From Nitrosopumilales archaeon (GTDB taxonomy: Archaea > Thermoproteota > Nitrososphaeria > Nitrososphaerales > Nitrosopumilaceae), in NCBI GenBank assembly GCA_025350175.1, contig JANXYF010000089.1:1-22472 (forward strand): DNA of 22,472 nucleotides, written 5' to 3'. A model generated the notes under the pieces. The model was not told where the DNA came from. It was given only the letters and a program-made list of their open reading frames with translations, and did not search any database. Shown piece by piece: positions 1 to 7,656 of this stretch. A program made the translations under genes and the position numbers. How positions within the stretch are numbered: position 1 is the stretch's first letter; each line of letters starts with the position of its first letter.

Positions 1-124
1 GTTACGAATTACCAGATTGATAGCAGGAATACTTCTCACAAGTACTGCAATTCCATTAATCCTCTATGGGCTTGGTGTCATTACTCCTGAATTTATGCAC
101 TGGTTTATGCCACCATTAACTTAA
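1..124 (+). CDS. C-terminal end of a membrane protein (partial)
   Basis: An open frame enters from the left edge of the window, reading from base 2, and stops at TAA 122-124. It gives about 40 residues. The visible part is strongly hydrophobic (a run around LIAGILLTSTAIPLILYG) and looks like one membrane helix, followed by a short tail rich in Met, Pro and Trp. The rest of the gene lies outside the window, so no family can be named. A hairpin followed by a T-run begins about 40 bases after the stop, which supports this being the true end of the gene. Confidence 0.55.
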   Translation, partial: LRITRLIAGILLTSTAIPLILYGLGVITPEFMHWFMPPLT

Positions 125-164
125 CTGGATGACTCAGAATAACTATACTTGGCATGGAATGATG

Positions 165-195
165 ATGGGTCGATACCCATAGAATTTTTTATTTT
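165..195 (+). terminator. Hairpin plus T-rich tract, probable terminator
   Basis: A perfect 6-bp stem (ATGGGT / ACCCAT, bases 165-170 and 175-180) closes a 4-base CGAT loop. It is followed within a few bases by a T-rich run (185-195). It sits 40 bases after the stop of the left-edge membrane gene. Archaeal termination depends mainly on the T-run, and the hairpin may be incidental. The same T-rich tract could also act as a weak TATA-like element for transcription towards trm1. Confidence 0.4.
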
Positions 196-211
196 CAAAT
201 GAATTCATTTG
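196..211. repeat. 16-bp perfect palindrome
   Basis: CAAATGAATTCATTTG reads the same on both strands. It lies between a T-rich tract (185-195) and a GC-rich structured segment (224-250) in the gap before trm1. It could be an operator or the base of an RNA hairpin. A palindrome of this length can also occur by chance in AT-rich DNA of this size, so only its existence is certain. Confidence 0.45.
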
Positions 212-223
212 GAGAAAAAATTA

Positions 224-258
224 AGGGGTTTTGTAGCCACCCCTATGGCTTGCCCGAG
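224..258 (+). other. GC-rich segment with two competing RNA stems upstream of trm1
   Basis: This short GC-rich patch stands out in AT-rich intergenic DNA. Two stems can form: AGGGGT (224-229) with ACCCCT (239-244), and AGCCA (235-239) with TGGCT (246-250). They share base 239 and interleave, so they exclude each other, or form a strained pseudoknot because only two bases would span the first stem. The sequence TGCCCGAGCG that follows resembles the D-arm of a Leu or Ser tRNA, but no full tRNA can be folded. It may be part of a 5' leader or a small RNA. No known riboswitch class was recognised. Confidence 0.3.
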
Positions 259-307
259 CGTTTAGTGCATTCATTTCAACTTATTAAATCATTTTAGATA
301 AGACAAG

Positions 308-1441
308 ATGTTGGAGTTTGATCTTGCCGAGATAGTGGAAGGAAGTACAAAACTTCTAGTACCAAAAGATTCACTATCAGAAAAAACACCTCCAAAGGAA
401 CCGGCTTTTTTTAATCCTAGAGCCAGAGTTAGTAGAGATTTTTCCATAATAGCGTATTCGGCATTTCTTAAAAATTTCAAAGGTCCAAAGATCTTTTTAG
501 ATGCACTTGCAGGAATTGGTGCAAGAAGCATAAGAGTTGCAAATGAAATAAGTTCAATAGAAAAAGTTGTTGCAAATGACGTAAACGCACAAGCACTTGA
601 GATTGGAAAAAGTATTGCAAAGATAAATCAAGTAACAAAATGTGAGTTTTCTGAAAATGAGGCTTGTAGATTCCTGAGTCTTCACTCTTCAAGAGATGGA
701 CGTGGTGCAATTGTAGATGTAGATCCTTTTGGTTCACCTTCACGCTATCTTGATTGTGCCATAAGAGCTACGTTTCATGGAGGGCTTTTATCAGTCACTG
801 CTACTGACCTGACTGTATTACATGGAATATTTCCAGAAGCATGTCAACGCAAGTACTATGGAACCCCAGTTAGAACCACATATGGAAATGAAATAGCATT
901 ACGACTTGTTCTTGGATGCATGAATCTTGTTGCAGGTAGAATGGATATCATGGTAGCACCATTATTTGTTCAACACAGCATGCATTACTACAAGGCTTAT
1001 GCCAAGATACTTGTTAGAACAAATACCAAAGATTGCATGGGGTACATCTTACATTGCGATAATTGTGGTAACAGAAAAGTTGTACATGAGGTTGAACATG
1101 TATGCAATATTTGCAATTCAAAGGCAAAACTTGCGGGACCTCTTTGGATAGAAAATCTTTACGACAAGAATTTTGTGGATGCAATGATATTAGAAGAAAA
1201 GAACTTGAAGGTGGACAAGTCTTGTGGCATATTCTTGGAAAAGTGTAAAGAGGAAGTAGATATGGCACCTGCCTATTTTACCTTGGACGAGATTGGACAT
1301 AGAAACCAATCGGCTCCACCAGCTCTTGACAAGATAATAGAGAAGATTCAAGGTATTGGACTGAGGGCGACAAGAACAAGTATGAATCCCACAGGATTTA
1401 AGACAGATGCTAAAATAGATGAAATTTTATCTCTAGTTTAA
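308..1441 (+). CDS. trm1: tRNA (guanine(26)-N2)-dimethyltransferase Trm1
   Basis: This enzyme transfers two methyl groups from SAM to N2 of G26 in tRNA, at the hinge between the D and anticodon stems. The 377 residues match the usual archaeal Trm1 length. The SAM-binding motif appears as DALAGIG (residues 65-71), followed by an acidic VVANDVN strand. The family motif DPFGSP is at 139-144. A C-terminal zinc site is formed by C250/C253 and C266/C269. The N-terminal EPAFFNPRARVSRDFS stretch is also typical of the family. The ATG at 308 is the first suitable start. A TATTAAAT stretch about 22 bases upstream could serve a leaderless transcript. The stop overlaps the stop of convergent rlmE inside TTAA. 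Confidence 0.96.
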   Translation: MLEFDLAEIVEGSTKLLVPKDSLSEKTPPKEPAFFNPRARVSRDFSIIAYSAFLKNFKGPKIFLDALAGIGARSIRVANEISSIEKVVANDVNAQALEIGKSIAKINQVTKCEFSENEACRFLSLHSSRDGRGAIVDVDPFGSPSRYLDCAIRATFHGGLLSVTATDLTVLHGIFPEACQRKYYGTPVRTTYGNEIALRLVLGCMNLVAGRMDIMVAPLFVQHSMHYYKAYAKILVRTNTKDCMGYILHCDNCGNRKVVHEVEHVCNICNSKAKLAGPLWIENLYDKNFVDAMILEEKNLKVDKSCGIFLEKCKEEVDMAPAYFTLDEIGHRNQSAPPALDKIIEKIQGIGLRATRTSMNPTGFKTDAKIDEILSLV

Positions 1442-2034
1442 TTTCCAAGATATCCCAAGCAGACATAGTATAATTCACTACTTGATTTTCTGCTTGCTGA
1501 AGGTTTTCTTAGCTGAACTTTGGCAAACTTTTTTCGTATATAATCTCTGAATTCAATGGAATATTGACCATCAAATACTTTGAAGAGGGCGTTACCTTTT
1601 CGTGCCAAAACTTGGTCCATGATTTTACTTGCTGCATAGTTAAGAGAGATTTGTCTTCCATGGTCCACATCCCATTGTCCAGTAACTGTTGGTGATAGAT
1701 CACAAATAACTGCATTAATTTTACCTCCAAAATACTCAAAAATTTGCTCTACAATAGAGTCGTCCTCAATATCTCCTCTAATGATATGGACGTCTTGAAT
1801 TTCTTCGACAAATGCTTTGTCAATGCCCATAACTTGTCCTTTATTTCCTGCAAGTTCTTTTGCAACTTGGGTCCATCCACCAGGGGAGCATCCCAAATCT
1901 AAAACAAAAAACCCAGGACCAATTATTCGATAAGAAGTGTTTAGCTCTTTTAGTTTGTATGCAGCTCTACTTCGATATCCTTCTTTGTGAGCTAGTCTTC
2001 TATACAAGTCACGCCTTGCATCAATTAACTTCAT
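1438..2034 (-). CDS. rlmE: RlmE/FtsJ-family rRNA 2'-O-ribose methyltransferase
   Basis: This is a SAM-dependent 2'-O-methyltransferase of the RrmJ/FtsJ family, which methylates a uridine in the A-loop of large-subunit rRNA. The 198-residue protein carries the family's K-D-K-E catalytic tetrad: K27 (in RSRAAYKL), D112 (CDLSP), K152 (FKVFDG) and E187 (SSELYYVCLGY). The SAM site is VLDLGCSPGGW (44-54). The start codon overlaps the stop of the upstream TFE-beta gene as ATGA, so the two are probably co-transcribed and translationally coupled. The exact target nucleotide in this organism is inferred from the family. Confidence 0.93.
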   Translation of the reverse strand: MKLIDARRDLYRRLAHKEGYRSRAAYKLKELNTSYRIIGPGFFVLDLGCSPGGWTQVAKELAGNKGQVMGIDKAFVEEIQDVHIIRGDIEDDSIVEQIFEYFGGKINAVICDLSPTVTGQWDVDHGRQISLNYAASKIMDQVLARKGNALFKVFDGQYSIEFRDYIRKKFAKVQLRKPSASRKSSSELYYVCLGYLGN

Positions 2035-2615
2035 TTCTTTACCTTCTTTGTAGAAAGTTCAGTTAAAACCCATTGTTCAATCAAAGGACAAGTTCTTGGA
2101 CTAATTTCTCCTTCAAGAGTACATTTTGATTCAACAGGACAAATTAGACATGGTGCAGATTCTATTGATTGCGTAGTTACTGGCACATGTGCAATCTTTA
2201 GCTTGTAAGTCCATCGACCATTCTCAAGAATTTTTTCCCTTTTTACAAGATGTTGTCTTTCAAGTTTTAGTGCAAGTCTAGAACCATCTCTGCTTGAGAG
2301 TTTGAGTTTCTTCCAAAGTTCACTTTGGAATATGCCATTGTCTCCGCGTTTTGCAACCAAGCCCAGTACAGTTGTTTTTAATTTTTCCATATCCAGACCT
2401 TCTATCTGGAAATTTTCTATCTCCTTTTCATCAATTGCCTCAAGTTCTTCCTCTGAAAGTTCAATCTCCTTTTTCTTTTCAGCCTTGGTCTTTTTCTTTT
2501 CTGGTTTAGGTATTTCCTTTTTCTTTTCAGTCTTGACTACTTTCTTCTTATCAGTCTTGACTACTCCCTTTTTTTCTTCGACCTTTTTGATTGGTTTTTT
2601 TTCCTTTTTAGCCAT
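2031..2615 (-). CDS. Transcription initiation factor TFE beta subunit (RPC34/RPC39-like winged helix with Fe-S motif)
   Basis: Residues 75-142 form a winged-helix domain (MEKLKTTVLGLVAKRG, then a wing at NGRWTYKL). It is followed by C156-x2-C159-x5-C165-x10-C176 within a PCLICPV...GEISPRTCPLIEQW context. This spacing and wording match, from memory, the cubane Fe-S motif of eukaryotic RNA polymerase III subunit RPC39 and archaeal TFE-beta. TFE-beta pairs with TFE-alpha to open promoter DNA and stabilise the pre-initiation complex. Residues 1-50 are an almost pure Lys/Glu/Val/Pro tail, which is unusual for the family and probably disordered. The gene overlaps rlmE downstream by 4 bases (ATGA). 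Assignment to TFE-beta rather than another winged-helix protein rests mainly on the cysteine motif. Confidence 0.8.
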   Translation of the reverse strand: MAKKEKKPIKKVEEKKGVVKTDKKKVVKTEKKKEIPKPEKKKTKAEKKKEIELSEEELEAIDEKEIENFQIEGLDMEKLKTTVLGLVAKRGDNGIFQSELWKKLKLSSRDGSRLALKLERQHLVKREKILENGRWTYKLKIAHVPVTTQSIESAPCLICPVESKCTLEGEISPRTCPLIEQWVLTELSTKKVKK

Positions 2616-2693
2616 GATTAATCATTGATAACAAGAACAACGTTATTCCTCAATATTACAAATACTCGTGCAATATAATAACATACTATTTTC

Positions 2694-3224
2694 TTATTGT
2701 ACCTTAAAGTCAGCCTTTACACTAATACTATTTTGATTAGTCTTGTCCTTCATCTCTGCTACAATCTGATAAAGACCCGCTTTGTCAATAGTAGGTGAAA
2801 AAGTATCTTGGATTGGCAGAGCAGAATCACCCTGTGCAAAACATTGTGAAAAATAGGCATGCTGGACTATTACCTGTTTTGGAGAGGTATTCGGATCATA
2901 TATCGTCAAATACAGATCTCCACAATCAAATGCAGTATTATTTACCATAACACTGAAGCTAAGCGGTGTTGATACAGGGTAAGAACTATTCAGATTCAAC
3001 AATCTAATTTCTTTGTCGCCTTGTTGTCCAGTTTGTATTTCGGATTTGAATTGCCACATGTTTAATTTTCTATCAGGTTGTCCCAAGACATCAGATAATA
3101 CAAATCCTCCAAAAATCAATGAAACTATAACAGGAAAGACAAAAACAAGATAAGCAATTTTTTTGACTGCCAATTTGTAGTATAACCGCTCTAGTTCCCA
3201 TATATCTATTTGGTCGAAAAACAT
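2694..3224 (-). CDS. Membrane-anchored protein with extracellular beta-rich domain, function unknown
   Basis: The 176-residue protein has a short cytoplasmic N-terminus, one membrane helix at about residues 23-47, and a C-terminal domain of alternating strands that would lie outside the cell. Two cysteines (C101 and C128) fall in that domain and could form a disulfide. The late GLYQIVAEM pattern is typical of Ig-like sandwiches. I do not recognise a named family. The gene is divergent from the OLD-like ATPase at 3280, with 55 bases between the two starts. A shared AT-rich element (around 3246-3256) lies about 27 bases from each start, so both could be transcribed as leaderless mRNAs. Confidence 0.75.
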   Translation of the reverse strand: MFFDQIDIWELERLYYKLAVKKIAYLVFVFPVIVSLIFGGFVLSDVLGQPDRKLNMWQFKSEIQTGQQGDKEIRLLNLNSSYPVSTPLSFSVMVNNTAFDCGDLYLTIYDPNTSPKQVIVQHAYFSQCFAQGDSALPIQDTFSPTIDKAGLYQIVAEMKDKTNQNSISVKADFKVQ

Positions 3225-3270
3225 CTTATTGATAAATTTGACGAATAAGTTAAATCACAGCCAAGCCAAT

Positions 3271-3287
3271 AGCCGCTAGATGCGGCT
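3271..3287 (+). promoter_or_regulatory. GC-rich hairpin enclosing the start codon of the OLD-like gene
   Basis: AGCCGC (3271-3276) pairs perfectly with GCGGCT (3282-3287) across a 5-base TAGAT loop. The ATG start (3280-3282) spans the end of the loop and the first stem base. If the transcript begins upstream of 3271, this stem would hide the start codon. If the mRNA is leaderless, the same inverted repeat could instead be a DNA operator at the transcription start. Confidence 0.4.
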
Positions 3288-5361
3288 TAGAAAATTCAGA
3301 GTGCAAGGTTATCGATGTATTCATGATTCCGGTGAAATTAAAGTAGGAGATCTTGCTGCATTTGTAGGAAGAAATGAAAGTGGTAAAACTACAATTTTAG
3401 AAGCTCTTACATTGCTCAACAAGGACACAAAGCTTTCTGAATTAGACTTGTGCGATGAAATGAGTGAGGTTCTCAAGTCAGAAATAAAATTAGCTGAAGG
3501 AGAGTTTGTACTAAGTGAAAAGGAGACTTCGCTAATTCGTGAAAAATTTCCAAATCTACAAGACGTAAAGAAGATGAAAATTTTCAGAACTAACAAGAAT
3601 CCAAGAATACAATATGATTTTGGGGAAGTAAAAATTAGCGGTGAGGCAAGTAAGAGACTTAACTCCTGGGAAAACTTTGTGGACAGAATCAAGTCGTTTG
3701 TATTAGCCATGCCAAATCCCATACGAATTAGAGCAGATACAAAATTTCTAGAGGCCCCTCCACCACGAACTCGTGAAGTCTTTATGGACATGATGGCTGA
3801 ATTCAATAATAATATCTACTTGATTGCATCACAAGATCAACAAGTAATATCAGAGTGGAAGAACATCTACCAAGACTTGGAGAGCATATTTGATAACATG
3901 CTAATAGGAACAAACGAACGTTCAGCATTAGACAATTTCATTGAAGATAAACTACATCCTCGATTTGTGTATTTTTCAGACTACAAGAAGATACTTGGAA
4001 ATATAGACTTGGAGGAATTTTTAAGAGAGTCAAAGGGAATTAGAGCAAAAGGATTAGAATATGTTGAAGAATTTGATAAAGCAGAGACAGTAAATAATTT
4101 ATTTTATCTAGCAGAGCTTGACGCACAGAAGCTGGAAGAGGCTAAAAATAGTCCGTCAAGACTAATAAGATTACTAAACATTTCAAGTAGAAGACTTAGT
4201 GAGAGACTCAATCCAGCATGGAAGGGGGATCCTATTCATGTTGAATTGAGATGGAATCCAGGAAATGTTTTGAGTGTAGTTATCTCAGATGTTCACAAAG
4301 ATGGTACAGTTACAAATACAGGACTACTTAACAGAAGAGCTGAAGGATTCAAGTGGACTTTTTCATTTATTGTAAATTTTGCAGCAGAAACACAAAAGGC
4401 AGAGTTGAAGGAAGCAATATTGTTACTTGACGAGCCTGCCAGAAACCTACATCCCGCTCAACAGAGAGGAATTTCAGATCTACTAAAAGGTCTTGCAGGT
4501 TCAAATCAAATATTGTATGCGACTCACTCACCTTTCATGATATTTGATTATACTCAAGGTAATTTACTTGTGGTAGAGCTTGACAAGCGACGACACCTAA
4601 GTAAGATCTATTATGATTACTGGAATGCAGATGATCAGACCCTTATTCCAATTTTATATGGCCTGTCAAGAGGTCTTGTTGAATCCATAGTAGACAAGCA
4701 AATTGGTTTCAATTCAAGACCTGTGATAATAGTTGAGACAATGTCTGATTGTATGTATCTAAATGCATTTGATAGATTCCTAAAGGATCCAAATTTGTCC
4801 ATGAATCCACTCAACATAGTTCCAGCATATAACAAGAATTCTGTCATGTCACTTGCAATATTTTATAAAAATCACGGATATGATACTTTTATTTTATTAG
4901 ACAATACAGAGGAATCAAGAAAGATTTCCACAGAGCTTCAGACAAATGAATTCAAGTCAGTACAGATGGTTTTCTTTGAGCTTGCCGGACAGCCCAGACT
5001 ATTCATAGAAGACCTCTTGGTAGATGAAGATTATCTCTATGCTGTCAACCAAACTTATGAAGTCAAACTAAGAAAGGAAGGATATACCACATTGACTAAA
5101 GATCAAGTGTTAAGCAAGGGTAAGAAAAGCATAGTGGACAACTTAAATGAGATTTGGAATGAAAACCAGCACATGGGGTGGGAAAAATTTGACAGGGAAG
5201 AAATTTGCAGATACATTTGTGAAAAAATTGTATTAGGTGAAACGGACTTTTTATCAGATAAAACAAAGGACCAATTTAGGTCATTATACCGATTGATTGC
5301 TGAGAGAATAAGACAGAATCAAAATCTGGTATCACAAACATCTACAACTTTTAGTAGATAG
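3280..5361 (+). CDS. OLD-like ATPase with C-terminal TOPRIM-like domain
   Basis: This 693-residue protein begins with an SMC/RecF-type ABC ATPase domain: Walker A GRNESGKT at 30-37, a degenerate signature near 348-359 (GLLNRRAEG), Walker B LLLDEP with D384/E385, and the switch histidine H416 in ATHSP. A TOPRIM-like region follows, with E486 in IVETMSD, D541 in ILLDNT, and FIEDLL at 575-580. This order matches the OLD (overcoming lysogenisation defect) family, whose members use ATP and a TOPRIM nuclease and often act in phage defence or DNA repair. The usual DxD is D-N-T here, so metal-dependent cleavage may be lost or altered. The gene stands alone, without a GajB-type helicase partner. ATPase identity is certain; nuclease activity is not. 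Confidence 0.8.
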   Translation: MRLRKFRVQGYRCIHDSGEIKVGDLAAFVGRNESGKTTILEALTLLNKDTKLSELDLCDEMSEVLKSEIKLAEGEFVLSEKETSLIREKFPNLQDVKKMKIFRTNKNPRIQYDFGEVKISGEASKRLNSWENFVDRIKSFVLAMPNPIRIRADTKFLEAPPPRTREVFMDMMAEFNNNIYLIASQDQQVISEWKNIYQDLESIFDNMLIGTNERSALDNFIEDKLHPRFVYFSDYKKILGNIDLEEFLRESKGIRAKGLEYVEEFDKAETVNNLFYLAELDAQKLEEAKNSPSRLIRLLNISSRRLSERLNPAWKGDPIHVELRWNPGNVLSVVISDVHKDGTVTNTGLLNRRAEGFKWTFSFIVNFAAETQKAELKEAILLLDEPARNLHPAQQRGISDLLKGLAGSNQILYATHSPFMIFDYTQGNLLVVELDKRRHLSKIYYDYWNADDQTLIPILYGLSRGLVESIVDKQIGFNSRPVIIVETMSDCMYLNAFDRFLKDPNLSMNPLNIVPAYNKNSVMSLAIFYKNHGYDTFILLDNTEESRKISTELQTNEFKSVQMVFFELAGQPRLFIEDLLVDEDYLYAVNQTYEVKLRKEGYTTLTKDQVLSKGKKSIVDNLNEIWNENQHMGWEKFDREEICRYICEKIVLGETDFLSDKTKDQFRSLYRLIAERIRQNQNLVSQTSTTFSR

Positions 5362-5440
5362 AATAAAAAATATCAGCATTTGTACTTTACTCATAAATTA
5401 TATGATAACATGAGTTGTAAAAGTAGAATTTCTTATTAAG

Positions 5441-5448
5441 ATTTAATT
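5441..5448 (+). promoter_or_regulatory. TATA-like box upstream of the secreted repeat protein
   Basis: ATTTAATT is centred about 25 bases before the ATG at 5470. This is the archaeal TATA distance expected for a transcript that starts at or within a few bases of the start codon. No Shine-Dalgarno sequence lies between them. Confidence 0.4.
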
Positions 5449-5469
5449 GAGAGATGGGTTTTTCAGTGT

Positions 5470-7608
5470 ATGAGTAAAGTGTTATTAAAATCAGTCATTC
5501 TTCTTGCATTACTTCTTAGTAGTATCTTTACATCATACACAGTACAGCAAGTGAATGCATCACCTTCGTTTGTAACAGTAACTAGTACAAACACAGGTGG
5601 AATGACCATACTTTCTGTCAGCAATAATGCAAATAGTACATCAGATTTAGTTTCATTCATTTTACAAATTAACGGTGGCTCTTTCAAATCATTCAAGCTT
5701 GATAATGGCTGGGCAGGTATGAAAACGTCACCAACCACAATTGCATTTAGTGCAATAGATCCACTAAAACCTGGAAAATCAGTATCTTTCCAAGTCAAAA
5801 CTGATCAGCAGACACCCAATATGACGTGGAGTGCATCAGATACAAACAATATAGAAATTGGATCTGGTGACATAGGTACTACAACATCTGGCGGTACTAC
5901 AACATCTGGCGGTACTACACAACAAACAGTACGAGGGATATTAGACACGTCAACGTTCAAAATAATCCCCTCAACCCCTGCAATAGGTGGTCATGTACGT
6001 GTAGTCGGTTTTAGTTTTTCTTCATTGACTAACCTTGATTTGTATATAGGTAATGATAAGATAAACTCATTTTCATCCAATGGGGATGGAAATTTTATCA
6101 CAACTGTTGTCATACCAGATTCTGAACAAGCCGGAAGTGTCAACTTTGTTCTAAAGGATCAACAGGGTAATCAAAAATCATTTTCTACAAACCTCAAAGT
6201 ATCGCAACATGGCAATGTAATTCAGAGCGTTCCCCTAACAGTAAATTTTGATCCAATATTTCATAGAGGAGAAACCAAAATAGTTTCAGGAACGGCAACT
6301 CCTAGAACCACTGTAACTTTTACCATCTTTGACATAAAAGGAAATCCAATAACTACAGTGACTGCACAGCCTGATAAAAATGGAGATTACTCATTTAAGA
6401 GAATCATTCCTATAGATTCACCATTTGGAAAATACTCTGTAACTATCTCAGACGGAAAAGATCAAGTTTCTAAAAATTTTAGTATTGTTACAACTCATAA
6501 TATTTCAGTCTCAACATCTGCACAAAGATATGATGCAGGTCAAACAGTGGTTATAAACGGCACTTCAATTTCAAATCAAATTGTAACCTTTGCTTTTGTA
6601 GATCCTACAGGTCACCAAATTTACTCAAAGGATGTAAATGTAACATCTGCTGGAACCATATCAACGTCATACAAATTAGAAGACTCCGCTATCCAAGGAA
6701 CATATGCAATAACTGTAACTCAAGGCAATGATTTAACAACACTTTACTTTGGAGTGGGACAAGATCCAGCTCCTCCCATGACGGCAAAATTGGATAAACT
6801 CACTTATTCAGTTAGCGATAAACCTATGATAAGTGTAACAGGCCCCTCATCATCAACTGTTAACCTAGTCATAATAGCTCCAGATGACACACAAAAATTT
6901 GCAGATATTATCGACTTGGGACAGAATGGACAGACAACATATTCTTTTAATTTAACTTCATACACGCCAGGTATTTACACGGCAGTGGTAAGCCACGCAT
7001 CTGAAAAAATCCAAAATAGCTTTGCAGTGGGTCTAGCAACAGGTTCTGGAAAAATTTTGCTCAACACAGTAAAGAATTCATACTTACCAGGTGACGGTAT
7101 CATAATCATTGGAACAGCTAATCCAAATACCATACTCCAAATTTCTTTGACTGATCCCAATGGAATAAATATAAAATCAATAATTACATTTACAGATAAA
7201 ACTGGTCACTTTTCTGCATTTGATTTCAGCATACCAGCTATTGCAACACCTGGAACATGGAAACTTGATGCTTCAAGTGGAGTAAACCATGTATCCTCTA
7301 ACATAACTGTAAAATCATCTAGCCAAGCAGTTACAGTTCATATTGATAGAGATTCAGGCATCTACACAAGAGGAGACATTATAGTAATTTCTGGAACTGA
7401 TGCAGGAAATACAGCAGCAGTACACATCACTATTCGATCCAATAATACAATTGCAGATACCCTTACAACATCTTCAACAAACAGAGGTGATTTCAGTACA
7501 GATTGGCAAATTCCACGTAGTATTAACCCTGGACCATACACAATTGAGATAATATCTAGTACTGGTAAAATCGTTACATCAGCCATTATCAGAGTAACGA
7601 TTCAATAA
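5470..7608 (+). CDS. Large secreted protein with tandem beta-sandwich (Ig/MG2-like) repeats
   Basis: The 712-residue protein starts with a signal peptide (KVLLKSVILLALLLSS core, likely cut near residue 31). An N-terminal domain follows (about 32-130), then a Gly/Thr/Ser linker with a short tandem repeat (136-150). From about residue 155 to the end there are roughly six repeats of about 90 residues, each with a pattern like Y..G..V.I.G, then a dPtG-type turn, then a GxY closing strand. Such repeats occur in cell-surface adhesins and macroglobulin-like proteins. Asn-X-Ser/Thr sites are frequent, consistent with glycosylation. There is no C-terminal anchor helix, so it is either released or bound to the S-layer. 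The biological role is unknown. Confidence 0.8.
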   Translation: MSKVLLKSVILLALLLSSIFTSYTVQQVNASPSFVTVTSTNTGGMTILSVSNNANSTSDLVSFILQINGGSFKSFKLDNGWAGMKTSPTTIAFSAIDPLKPGKSVSFQVKTDQQTPNMTWSASDTNNIEIGSGDIGTTTSGGTTTSGGTTQQTVRGILDTSTFKIIPSTPAIGGHVRVVGFSFSSLTNLDLYIGNDKINSFSSNGDGNFITTVVIPDSEQAGSVNFVLKDQQGNQKSFSTNLKVSQHGNVIQSVPLTVNFDPIFHRGETKIVSGTATPRTTVTFTIFDIKGNPITTVTAQPDKNGDYSFKRIIPIDSPFGKYSVTISDGKDQVSKNFSIVTTHNISVSTSAQRYDAGQTVVINGTSISNQIVTFAFVDPTGHQIYSKDVNVTSAGTISTSYKLEDSAIQGTYAITVTQGNDLTTLYFGVGQDPAPPMTAKLDKLTYSVSDKPMISVTGPSSSTVNLVIIAPDDTQKFADIIDLGQNGQTTYSFNLTSYTPGIYTAVVSHASEKIQNSFAVGLATGSGKILLNTVKNSYLPGDGIIIIGTANPNTILQISLTDPNGINIKSIITFTDKTGHFSAFDFSIPAIATPGTWKLDASSGVNHVSSNITVKSSSQAVTVHIDRDSGIYTRGDIIVISGTDAGNTAAVHITIRSNNTIADTLTTSSTNRGDFSTDWQIPRSINPGPYTIEIISSTGKIVTSAIIRVTIQ
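5875..5919 (+). repeat. 18-bp tandem repeat coding a GTTTSG linker
   Basis: The unit ggtactacaacatctggc occurs twice in full (5875-5892 and 5893-5910) and begins a third time. It encodes GTTTSG units in the linker between the N-terminal domain and the sandwich repeats. Exact copies at DNA level suggest recent duplication, and the length may vary between strains. Confidence 0.85.
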
Positions 7609-7656
7609 AAAGTCAATTTAGCAATATTTTTTACATCCACAACTTGTCAGCAATTT

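Noticed and set aside
159..165. ATGATGA resembling a C box of a C/D-box sRNA
   Set aside because: No matching D box (CTGA) or internal C'/D' boxes at suitable distance before trm1.
165..258. Possible permuted or broken tRNA gene (T-arm-like ATGGGTCGATACCCAT followed by D-arm-like TGCCCGAGCG)
   Set aside because: The T-loop is one base short, the acceptor strands do not pair, and no anticodon arm is present.
2302..2628. Forward open frame of about 108 codons rich in Phe and Ser
   Set aside because: It is the antisense shadow of the lysine-rich tail and body of the TFE-beta gene.
3280..5361. Gabija or other two-gene defence system
   Set aside because: Neighbours are a membrane-anchored protein and a secreted repeat protein; no GajB helicase, methylase or toxin is nearby.
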